Source: Eutreptiella sp. 'Long Island Sound 2002'
Taxonomy: Eukaryota; Euglenozoa; Euglenophyceae; Eutreptiales; Eutreptiaceae
NCBI GenBank assembly: GCA_964036045.1
Contig: OZ038389.1
Span: 40,231,717 to 40,295,716, forward strand
Length of the DNA: 64,000 nucleotides
Direction: 5' to 3'
Of this stretch, positions 50,501 through 58,356 are shown one piece after another. Below the pieces are notes generated by a model that searched no databases, was not told the DNA's origin, and worked only from the letters and a program-made list of their open reading frames with translations. The position numbers and the translations under genes are program-made. The stretch's first letter is position 1. Each line of letters opens with the position of its first letter.

Positions 50501-51840
50501 ATGCGGAGAGATATGTCTTCAAACGGTTCAGGTACCGCCTGCCGGAAGTGCTCGGCGAGCTATACTTCGTGGCGACCAAGGAGGGGAAAATCAAGACCCT
50601 CAAGGACGCCAAGAAGTGGCTCAACGAGCAGGAGCGGGTGGACGCTCCGCAGGTGGCTGCCAAGCGCTGGAAGTCCATCAAGCTTGAGCATGATGGACGG
50701 GAGATCCGCCTACGGGACTGGCGTGACTTCCGAGGGAAATACACCCTCTTCCGCCGCAATGTGGAGGATTGGAACGAGGGTGACGAGCAGGCTCGCCTGC
50801 TCTCCATGCTGCCGGAAGCATGGATCAAAAGGGTCACCAAGGAGGAACTCAAGAGGGCCAAGTCCAACCACACGGTCAAGATGATGCTCCCCAAGGAGTA
50901 TCACACGAACGTGGTGTCTTGGGCGAAGAAGAACGTGGCCCGGGATGTCAAACGGCACTCCCTGCGGAACGCTCTTCTCATCACCGTCTCGGGCGATCGC
51001 GAGAAGACCGCGATGTGGCGCCTTGACGATTGTGAGTTGAGCGGCCAGACCATCCGTCTGCAGCCCATCCCGGCGCGGATGAGCTGCGACGAGATCCTGG
51101 AGTGGGTTGGCGAGGAAGTACTCAAGGAGTACCGAAACCTCCACCACACCCGCGGGTTGAGGCCCGGCGACCGCGACGTCAACTACGTTGGCGAGGGACC
51201 TGGCGGGGAATCTGCCATGGACCCAGCGGGAGCCGGCGGCGATGAGACTCTCGTCGACGATGACGACGACGATGAGCCCGCCGAAGTGGCCGTTTGTGCC
51301 TTCGTGGCCAGGAACCTGAACACGGGGAGCAAGCCGGGAAACTGGAAGCCCCTGCAGCAGGGTTGGAAGAAGCAGGAGAAGAGGGACCCTCGCCGCATTG
51401 GCGACCCTCCGCTGTCCTTTGGGGAGTTCATACGAGCTCACCCTCAGGGCTGTCTCGTGTGTTATGGGAGGAAGAAAGGCTTCAACCATGACCACCGAAC
51501 ATGCCCTGTCCACAAGGCCGACACGGAGGCTTACAAGAAGGCGCACGGGTCGAAGAAGCGCGCGCCCGCGGGTATCCGGGAAGCCAAAATGGAGGTCGAC
51601 AAGGACGAGCTGGCCAAGCTGATGTCATCGGTGGGGACCGAGTTGGCCAAGGAGATCCAGGAGATCAAGCGGAACTGGGTCCCCAGGTCGGACAACAAGA
51701 ACAAGGAGAACAACCAGAATGACCAGAACAAGGACAAGGACAAGAAGGGTAAAGGAGGAGGTAAAGGGGGAAGAAAGAAGGGCGTCAACGACGTTGAGGC
51801 CGAGGAGAACACCCCCTCTTCCACAACCGACGCCCCCTAG
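47506..51840 (+). CDS. Element B Gag (1444 residues)
   Basis: The ATG at 47506 has an excellent Kozak context (gccATGg); the longer frame begins only at a GTG. The N-terminal 250 residues are Arg/Pro/Gly-rich. About 326-455 is an Ala/Glu/Lys coiled coil, and 599-662 is a Pro/Gly collagen-like stretch. A capsid-like Gag domain spans roughly 950-1240 (P-P-M-Y-D-G-N-P near 967-974). A zinc-knuckle variant C-x2-C-x8-H-x4-C lies at 1316-1333, with four residues more than the canonical loop. A Lys/Asn-rich tail ends at TAG 51838-51840. At this length it is far larger than usual Ty3-type Gags, mostly from N-terminal extensions. The UAG is in frame with pol, so readthrough could make Gag-Pol. Confidence 0.88.
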   Translation: MVNWQEAGRTWPRPHPHAARLLRGLVWDQHYRHSHPQCEGGMPRSFELRTDIAPDRLQAVEDWLRAEGYEYRHQQRRWRTWTRPDRPGEGLRPDGIEEDEEPNVYPSGASINVSLWDVIERKFPEPGSERRLQGSSSASPGTEKRSAGGRKRDRKWREYQESLAAEAAQGAKGGTPAPSPQRANGGHHPGSTTLGDYIQVAKQTQGKPRPLLLRARQAPAGPSSDVESAHRGRMPADQASSSSSVAPERDVARACERACGVPCNRRVARQRARQYSAAVEGATGIAQEEAAQWAHGMAIHAQTVAAIAAGLTAVAAHGAATAQVNGELAAADEEARLTQEAIACKEAEVKALEETLAQGRAKKEAEERAHAEATAKAQEDAAKKEAIEAARRKVAEEKAKTEAELAALEAQKAQLLQTREAEAARAREEAEARAAAATAAAMEEAEAKLRHETPPGGWRVETLRRLFEGDASSRMKLDEADTGSSGSGSTTARRRRKGKGKTPERPRRPAGGHPHDSDPFFTASDGDERGRRHRQVVAWTGGGGGDVPMEPEGEDEDPPPPYRSSESSVTETPRWGDMDEDDDMEFGITRKRPSSDPPRRPGGDPPGPPGGGPSGPPGGRPPSGPPGGGPPGGGGPPGPGGPGGGPPGGPPGDPDVPPGNGDPDTTWRWIVYLRRRVFALECEVDTGKVEMARISGVAARAQKDLDIARAETKSLTNVVSGLQERLDALEACGRVGSDHPPLESGSSDDGWGPGPGPGRPHAPGGAPRSRPSASAPSLTAPSHHSAGRRNERVPPGTGSEEWRDEWLSADYHNRRAPPRTPVRPRRPAPAPAPVPRAGGRYGGLRDEVPRGDVEWDVGEGEDLDLDLDLEEFDISPPRGVRREAAERSRRRRDEDAYMDAVRREHFGSAYVEEPRRSHRDSMEEMDVAAVGVRGRGRWEPRSTSRPAFMVSKAADAAVWEDLKDIKPPMYDGNPLNLDRFLEKLDDWGLTVTEDLPPADAERYVFKRFRYRLPEVLGELYFVATKEGKIKTLKDAKKWLNEQERVDAPQVAAKRWKSIKLEHDGREIRLRDWRDFRGKYTLFRRNVEDWNEGDEQARLLSMLPEAWIKRVTKEELKRAKSNHTVKMMLPKEYHTNVVSWAKKNVARDVKRHSLRNALLITVSGDREKTAMWRLDDCELSGQTIRLQPIPARMSCDEILEWVGEEVLKEYRNLHHTRGLRPGDRDVNYVGEGPGGESAMDPAGAGGDETLVDDDDDDEPAEVAVCAFVARNLNTGSKPGNWKPLQQGWKKQEKRDPRRIGDPPLSFGEFIRAHPQGCLVCYGRKKGFNHDHRTCPVHKADTEAYKKAHGSKKRAPAGIREAKMEVDKDELAKLMSSVGTELAKEIQEIKRNWVPRSDNKNKENNQNDQNKDKDKKGKGGGKGGRKKGVNDVEAEENTPSSTTDAP

Positions 51841-51891
51841 CGGAGCCCCTGCAGCCAAGGGCCCCAGCTAGGGCGGTCGCAGGATGGTGAC

Positions 51892-54800
51892 GTGGGAAGC
51901 GCCGATCCATCCCAGTCGGGAGTCCATAAACACAAGGGGACTGCCGCGGGCGGAAGGCCCGGTCTGGCGCCCAGTCGCGGAGGCGGGGTGAGGGCAAGTG
52001 AAGGCACGAACCCTTGCACCCGTCCGTCCTTCGCGACCAAGAACGTGTTTGATGTACTACAGGATCTATCCGAGAGTATGGGAGGATCACCCGGACCGCA
52101 GCTGGATGCTGCAGATGGGCAGCCTGAGCCCATTGTCCACGACCTGCACCAGTCGCTTGTTGAGCTTCTGGAACGGCCAGAGATCCTGAGTTTGCACGCC
52201 GTGCGCCGTGTCGGTCGCGAGCGGCAGTTGCATCTTAAGGTCCGTGCCCTATGCGGGGAAGTGGAAAAGGTTTTCGACGTGTTGGTCGACATGGGAGCTC
52301 AAGTCAGCTTGGTCAAGGCTGGCCTACTTCCACCAGAGTGTCTGACCGACAGTCGGAAACCTGTCAGGCTGAAGGTGGCGAACGGCCAGTACATGGTGGG
52401 AGGCACGAAGGAAGCGGCCATTGGGCTGCAGTTCGTGAACCATCGTGAGCTGAGCCGCCCAGAGCTCGGCAAGGAAATCCTCCTGCACGGTAGCTTCTAC
52501 GAGGCCGAGATGGACTGGGACATGATCGTCGGGTACGACTTCATGATGGAGACGGACTCCGGCGTCCTCCCGGCCCAGGCCTCCATGACCCTGTACCAGG
52601 ACGACCAGCTCTCGTGGCTTTCGTCACCTGAGCACCATGTGGAATGCCAATGGATCCACCCCGAACGCAATCAGCTCGAAGTGGCCGCGCTGGACACTGA
52701 GCCTACTGGGCCAGCGAACCAGGAGTACGGCGTAAGGCCGGAAGTGGCGTACCGAGTGGTCGCGGACCTGGGAGCGTCGGATCTGGCCCTGGATGCGTTC
52801 TCTTCAGGAACCTCCGCCCATCTGCGGGTATGTGAGAAGTACTGGAGCGCCCAGGACTCCGCGTGGAAGAAGCACTGGGGTCCGCATCAGGGATTGATGT
52901 GGATCCATTGCCCCCGTTGGGACATTCCAAGAGCGATAGCGAACATTCGCAAGGACCGCTCCAAGGCAGTGCTGGTTGTTCCTATGGGATGCACCGAGGA
53001 GGAAAGTACCCGACATTGGGTAGCCTCATTGACCAACATGACCTTGAACAAGGTCGTCCTACCGGCTGGAGAGAGTGTCTATCAGGACGCTAAGGGACAG
53101 CCCATGCCACCCCAGAGATGGCCAACAGAATTCCACTATGTGGATGGGGGCCTTGATCAGGCCGACACCACGGACTTCGTGTGTGTCAACCGTATCATAG
53201 CAGAACCTTGGAGGCAATACTTTGCGGTTCCCCCTGTTGACATCGAAGAATCGGACTCCGAAGACCCCCTCACTGAAGAGGAGTGGGATCTGGTTCAGGG
53301 GTATATGGATCAGCCCTTTCACCACTGGGGAAACCAGCGTGAGGGCAAAGGCCAGGACAAAGCCTGGTGGGAAGTGGACTCAATCGTCTCCGGTTCCTAT
53401 GACGGGAATACCTTCGTGCAGAGGGTGCTGGATCACATGTCCAGCCAAGACGAGCCGCCTGGCGGTAACCCACCCACCTACGGCGATCTGTTCCGAGGCA
53501 AGACCAGAGATGGCCCTTTGGGCCACCTGGGAAGACCACCTGAGCCGAAAGCGAGCGGGGTCGCTACCCCTCAAGTAAGCTCCGTGGTTCAAGTGCCCGG
53601 AAAAGCCAAGGCGGAGTCCGATGACTGCCCCAAGATCCAGGCGTTGAGGGCCAGGCTGAAGCAGAAGTATGGCGAGACCTTCTTCAGCGGCAAGCCTGTG
53701 TTCCCCCCACCGGTGCGTGGACCGTATGGCGAGGCCAAGATACGACTGAAGCAGGACCCCCGTGTGTATCGTCACCGGGAGTTTGCCCTGAGGGGCGAGA
53801 GGAAAGAGGCCATGGAGAAGATCCTCCGTGACTTCATCCAGAGAGGCTGGCTCGAGCCGTGCCACTCCGAATGGGCCTCTCCTTGCTTCGTCGTCCCCAA
53901 GAAGGTTGCCGGTGAGTGGCGGCTCGTGGTCGACTACCGCGGCCTGAACGCCCAAACGCAGCACGACAGCTATACGCTGCCCCTCATTGAGGACATGCTG
54001 CAAAAGCAACACCGGCGGAGGATCTTCACGGTGATTGACCTGAAACATGGTTATCATCAGATGCCTCTCGCCGAGGAGTCCCGTGCCTGCACAGCCATGA
54101 GCACCCCACTTGGACCTCTCCAGTGGAAGGTGATGCCCATGGGCGTTACCAACGGCAATGCGGCTTTTCAGCGGATGCTGGAGAACCTGCTTGAGCCGGT
54201 GCGCGACTGTGCGGACCCCTTCGTGGACGACGTGATCATCGCGTCCGGGGACCCCAGCATGAGCTACGAGGAGCTCCTGGAGGCACACGAGAGGGACGTC
54301 ACTCGGGTGCTGGACCTTCTGGTTCGGCACAAATTCACGGGCAGCAGTGACAAGGCCACCATTGCGGTAAGCGAGGTGGTCTTCGCTGGCCACGTAGTCG
54401 GGAACGGGCAGCGAAAGCCCATACCTGGCAAGGTGGCTGCGATCGAGCACTGGGAAAAGCCCAAAACGGTCTCTGAGCTACGGGCGTATCTGGGGTTCTG
54501 CAACTACTACTCGGGGTATATCAAAATGTATGCCGAGTATGCAGCCCCCATGACGACCATGCTCAAGGGCAACCGAGAGGAGACCAAGAAGGGGTCCAAG
54601 AAGGCTTTGGTCTGGACTGAAGAGTCTGACCGTGCCTTTGAGGGGATGAAGCAGGCGCTGCTATCCGCAGTGGGTCTGCACCTCGTGGATCCCGACCGAG
54701 GGTTCGTCCTGCGCACCGACGCTTCCGACTACGCCATTGGCGCTGTGTTGGAGCAAGTGCTTGACGACGGGAGGCACGTGCCCGTGGCCTTCTGGAGCCG

Positions 54801-56316
54801 AGTCCTGGCGGAAGGCCAGAGACGGACGTGGACGCCCCGGGAAAAGGAGGCGTATGCCATTGTCATGGCTCTCAGGAAATGGGCTGGGTACATAGCCCTC
54901 CATCCCGTCACCGTCTGCACCGACCATCAGAGTCTGCAGTCGTGGCACAAGGAGCACGTGGACACCCCCTCGGGTCCCGCCTCCCGACGGGCAAGATGGC
55001 ACGAGACCTTGGCCAAGTTCGACCTTACGGTTGTTTATATTCCTGGAAAGGATAACACCGTGGCGGACTGTCTCAGTAGGTGGGCCTATCCCGCCAGCAA
55101 GGGCATGCAGGATATCTCTGCCCATGGCGATGAGGCTGAGACCGCTGAAGCCAAGAGGATCATTGAAATGGAGCGCCTGATGGAGGAGGAGGGTGCCAAA
55201 TGCTTCGTCGTCATGGCCGCAGATGCCCCCCTCGCTTCGAGGGTGAGCAGAACGGTCAGTGTACTCGCCCCTGTGGGTGCCGCGGGCGGAAGGCCCGGTC
55301 CGGCACCCCCTGTGGGAACTGAGTCCGACAAGCACCTCTTCCCGGAGTCTTGCCTCCAGGACGACTGGACCGACGATTACGCCAAGTCTGAGGCCTTTGC
55401 GGCCGAGTATAGGGCTGTGACCGACCCTGACGACGGGCAGAAGTGGCCAAAGGGGCTGACCGAGGAAGATGGCAAGCTCTACCGGAATGGTCAGCTGCTA
55501 GTCCCGGAGTCCCGGGTGCTCGAGCTGTGTGAAGCTTGGCACCACCACATGCTGCACCCAGGGGTCAAGAAGCAAGCTCTTGACATGCAGCGTCGGTTCG
55601 AAATCGACCATATCGTTCTCTACACCGCCATCAAGAAGGTCAGGAAGGGTTGTTCGGTCTGTCAGGCCTGCAATCCCGATAACCGGAACGTCAAGGGGGA
55701 ACCCCAATGGACGCCGGTTCCTGACCAGCCCATGGAGAGCGTGGCCATGGACGTCTTCTCCATGCCCGAAGTGCACATTGGCAAGGAGACCTTTGACTGT
55801 GTGGTTCTCTGTGTGGACCGCCACAGCGGCTACGTTGTAGCCGTTCCGGCACGCAAAAAGGGGTTGCTTGCCAAGGAGGTGGCAGTCATGATGATTCGTC
55901 ATTGGCTGACCGTCTTTGACATCCCCCGCACCATTTGCAGTGACCGAGGGCCCCAGTTTACTGGTGGCTGGTTCAAGGCTATGTGTTCCCTCATGGGGAT
56001 ACGTCATGCCAAGAGCGTGGCCTATCTCAGCCGGTCTAACGGCCGTGCTGAGGTGGCTGGACGGCAGCTGTTCGAGAGGCTGCGCAAGATCCACATCACC
56101 AGTCCACGTCGGAACTGGTTCGAGGAGATGTGGCCTGCTCTGAAGGCCCATCATGACACCCCCACTCCGGGCTGTTTGTCCCCTCACCAGATTCTCTTCG
56201 GCAGGGACCCCCTGGGTAGGGGACTTCCCTTGTCTGGTGATGGCATGGCTATGGAAGCCAAGGAGTTCTTCGCGCGGCAAGAGCAAACGGCGCGGGACAT
56301 CCGCCAGCAGCTTTAG
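51892..56316 (+). CDS. Element B Pol: protease, MTase-like, RT, RNase H, integrase
   Basis: The frame is the same as gag and open from the gag TAG; there is no ATG near the start (51892 is GTG), so Pol is likely made by readthrough. Numbering from 51892, the protease site is D-M-G-A at 133-136 (Met where Thr or Ser is normal). A methyltransferase-like region spans about 295-400, with L-D-A-F-S-S near 300 and H-C-P-R-W at 339-343 in place of NPPF. The RT site is F-V-D-D with the Asp pair at 779-780. RNase H begins with D943. The integrase zinc finger ends C-x2-C at 1254-1257, and its catalytic residues are D1287, D1351 and E1387 (D-x35-E). A TAG at 56314-56316, where Gln would fit, cuts off the chromodomain. 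Confidence 0.92.
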   Translation: MGSADPSQSGVHKHKGTAAGGRPGLAPSRGGGVRASEGTNPCTRPSFATKNVFDVLQDLSESMGGSPGPQLDAADGQPEPIVHDLHQSLVELLERPEILSLHAVRRVGRERQLHLKVRALCGEVEKVFDVLVDMGAQVSLVKAGLLPPECLTDSRKPVRLKVANGQYMVGGTKEAAIGLQFVNHRELSRPELGKEILLHGSFYEAEMDWDMIVGYDFMMETDSGVLPAQASMTLYQDDQLSWLSSPEHHVECQWIHPERNQLEVAALDTEPTGPANQEYGVRPEVAYRVVADLGASDLALDAFSSGTSAHLRVCEKYWSAQDSAWKKHWGPHQGLMWIHCPRWDIPRAIANIRKDRSKAVLVVPMGCTEEESTRHWVASLTNMTLNKVVLPAGESVYQDAKGQPMPPQRWPTEFHYVDGGLDQADTTDFVCVNRIIAEPWRQYFAVPPVDIEESDSEDPLTEEEWDLVQGYMDQPFHHWGNQREGKGQDKAWWEVDSIVSGSYDGNTFVQRVLDHMSSQDEPPGGNPPTYGDLFRGKTRDGPLGHLGRPPEPKASGVATPQVSSVVQVPGKAKAESDDCPKIQALRARLKQKYGETFFSGKPVFPPPVRGPYGEAKIRLKQDPRVYRHREFALRGERKEAMEKILRDFIQRGWLEPCHSEWASPCFVVPKKVAGEWRLVVDYRGLNAQTQHDSYTLPLIEDMLQKQHRRRIFTVIDLKHGYHQMPLAEESRACTAMSTPLGPLQWKVMPMGVTNGNAAFQRMLENLLEPVRDCADPFVDDVIIASGDPSMSYEELLEAHERDVTRVLDLLVRHKFTGSSDKATIAVSEVVFAGHVVGNGQRKPIPGKVAAIEHWEKPKTVSELRAYLGFCNYYSGYIKMYAEYAAPMTTMLKGNREETKKGSKKALVWTEESDRAFEGMKQALLSAVGLHLVDPDRGFVLRTDASDYAIGAVLEQVLDDGRHVPVAFWSRVLAEGQRRTWTPREKEAYAIVMALRKWAGYIALHPVTVCTDHQSLQSWHKEHVDTPSGPASRRARWHETLAKFDLTVVYIPGKDNTVADCLSRWAYPASKGMQDISAHGDEAETAEAKRIIEMERLMEEEGAKCFVVMAADAPLASRVSRTVSVLAPVGAAGGRPGPAPPVGTESDKHLFPESCLQDDWTDDYAKSEAFAAEYRAVTDPDDGQKWPKGLTEEDGKLYRNGQLLVPESRVLELCEAWHHHMLHPGVKKQALDMQRRFEIDHIVLYTAIKKVRKGCSVCQACNPDNRNVKGEPQWTPVPDQPMESVAMDVFSMPEVHIGKETFDCVVLCVDRHSGYVVAVPARKKGLLAKEVAVMMIRHWLTVFDIPRTICSDRGPQFTGGWFKAMCSLMGIRHAKSVAYLSRSNGRAEVAGRQLFERLRKIHITSPRRNWFEEMWPALKAHHDTPTPGCLSPHQILFGRDPLGRGLPLSGDGMAMEAKEFFARQEQTARDIRQQL

Positions 56317-56862
56317 AAGGAGCATGCTGAGCGTCAGAAGTCCGCCCCGAGCTCGACAGCGCAGAAGTTCAGGGTGGGAGACCCGGTGTGGGTGATCAGA
56401 CCCCGCCCCATGGGCACCCACCGCACCAAAACCTGGTTCACACCCGGCGAGGTGGTCCGCAGGATTGGTGAGGACACCTACCGCATCAAGGTGGGTCACG
56501 GACAGTTCCGGGAGCGCCACGAGAGTCAACTCCGTGTGCGGGAACCCGACCTCCGTGGCCGACATGTGTCCCTGGACTACGCCAAACATGAGGCCGATTC
56601 GGACGACGACTATGCTGAGCAGGACGACTATACTGTCGAGAAGATCCTGGCTCAGCGTCCGAAGGCCTCGGCACCCGGAGGTCTGGAGTTCAAGGTTCGT
56701 TGGCGAGGCTATGGGCCGTCCCACGACACCTGGGAACCCGTCTCCTCATTCGTGCCGCGGGTCAATACTCCCTTCATGGAGTACATCCGCAAACACAAGA
56801 CCAAGATCCACGTTTCGGACTTGGCAGCACTCACCCGGGCGATTGCAGCCAGGGGTGCCTGA
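56317..56862 (+). CDS. Element B integrase C-terminus and chromodomain (after in-frame TAG)
   Basis: This continues the pol frame directly after the TAG. It holds the integrase C-terminal SH3-like part (F-R-V-G-D-P-V-W-V pattern near 56371-56397), an acidic linker and a chromodomain at about 56632-56760 with Y-T-V-E-K-I, V-R-W-R-G-Y-G and D-T-W-E-P. Chromodomains steer integration to chromatin carrying methylated histone H3. It would be lost from Pol unless the UAG is read through, so this copy is either recently disabled or dependent on suppression. Confidence 0.88.
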   Translation, partial: KEHAERQKSAPSSTAQKFRVGDPVWVIRPRPMGTHRTKTWFTPGEVVRRIGEDTYRIKVGHGQFRERHESQLRVREPDLRGRHVSLDYAKHEADSDDDYAEQDDYTVEKILAQRPKASAPGGLEFKVRWRGYGPSHDTWEPVSSFVPRVNTPFMEYIRKHKTKIHVSDLAALTRAIAARGA

Positions 56863-58345
56863 TCAGCGCCCTGGGCTCTCCCCTGATGTGTTGTGAGCGC
56901 TTGTGAGGCCGACGAATCGTCCCTTACTTGCTTGCTCTCTTCCATCTTTCGGTGACAGAGTGGCCATATACCCCACCCTGCTGAATCCAGAGGAGGATGG
57001 CCCCTCTCTTCTTCTACTCGTCACTCCCCCCCCTGCTGAATCCTTGGGAAACCGGGTAGGGCGACTGACCTTCATAATTCTGAGCTCTTGGGGCCTTGAA
57101 GCCCATACGACGTTGCGCAACGGATGCCGCTGTCATCGGCATTGCGATTTTTTTTGGTGTGTGGTCTGGTTCCATGGCATTTGCGGAATCCAGACCAGTC
57201 GACGTGTGTCTCGAGACTATATATGCCTGAGCTCAGGCGTTATCCTGTCCATCCTCCTGCATTTGCCTTATCCTGACCGTGGCGTGGTTTGGCACTCTGT
57301 TCTGAGTGTGTTTACACGCCTATTTACCCAGATTGTTGCTTGTTTTTCTGCCCTCCAGGATATGTGCATCTGTATGTTAAAGGTCATCAGCCCATCGCTG
57401 AGGGATGGACTGTTTTTCACCACGAATCGGAATACAGAGGCGCCTTGAGTCGCCGTGTACATATTCTTACAGCCTGGTCCAGCCTGGACCAGTACTTGAT
57501 TACAGATTCTACTGTTTGAGTGCCCGTGATACCGTGTTGCCCTATTCGCTGTGATGTGTGGAGATCCTGATGGCGCCAGGCGGGAAGCCCAGTTGCCTGA
57601 CTACACTCCCAGCGGTCCGCCACTGTCAGTCCCAGTGTGAGCCTACCGATTCGCAGACGCACTTGCATTCGGATGGCGGCCTCCGGTGCTCCTGACCTCG
57701 GTCAGTCTGCCTGGGAAACTGGTGGTTTGAGGAGTCGACGCCTCCGCCCACACTGCATGAGGACTCCCTCATGTATGGCCACGCTTCGTGGTAGTAGGGC
57801 GAGGGAAAAGACGGCCTTGATGCCCGATCCCTTAAGGAGGAGTTCCCTTACGATTTGGGGTTCGTAAGGAGTTCGACTATGGCACTCTGGACTCGCGTCG
57901 TATGGATATGGACATGGTGCGCCCGAGGAAGGACCCGTGGGGACTCTCCCCAGTCGGCGGGCCTTGGGAAGCTTGGGGTAGCCTGATGGATCTTTGTGGT
58001 CGCTCTCGACTTGTGGGGCCACCTCGGCCGTCGTGTGACGCCTATGTTGGCCGTGTATGCCACTGCCACTGTGGTGGTGACCGTAGCAGCCGGCACCCGG
58101 TGCGCCTGGTATGGGTTAACGGGTCCCTTGGATGCCGAACAATCGCCGCCAGGACCCGAGACATGATACTTGATACTATACATGTGCTACGAGCTGTTAC
58201 AGCAGCATACCTATCCCACTGTGGGATACCTATCTTACTGTGACTTACTGAAGTGAGGATGTGACACCCCCCCCCCTTTCAGGGAGTGGTCCTGGGTACC
58301 CGCTGCCATGCGTGGGTGTTATCGAGCCCCCCCAGGGTTTGCTCT
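56863..58345 (+). other. Element B 3' non-coding region
   Basis: There are 1.5 kb between the chromodomain stop and the polypurine tract. No ORF with recognisable features was found. A TATA-like 'ctatatatgcc' occurs near 57218, and C and G runs near 58266-58275 and 58327-58333. Confidence 0.6.
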
Positions 58346-58356
58346 AAGGAGGGGGG
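58346..58356 (+). promoter_or_regulatory. Element B polypurine tract
   Basis: AAGGAGGGGGG abuts the TG start of the right LTR, the expected place for the plus-strand primer. Confidence 0.85.
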
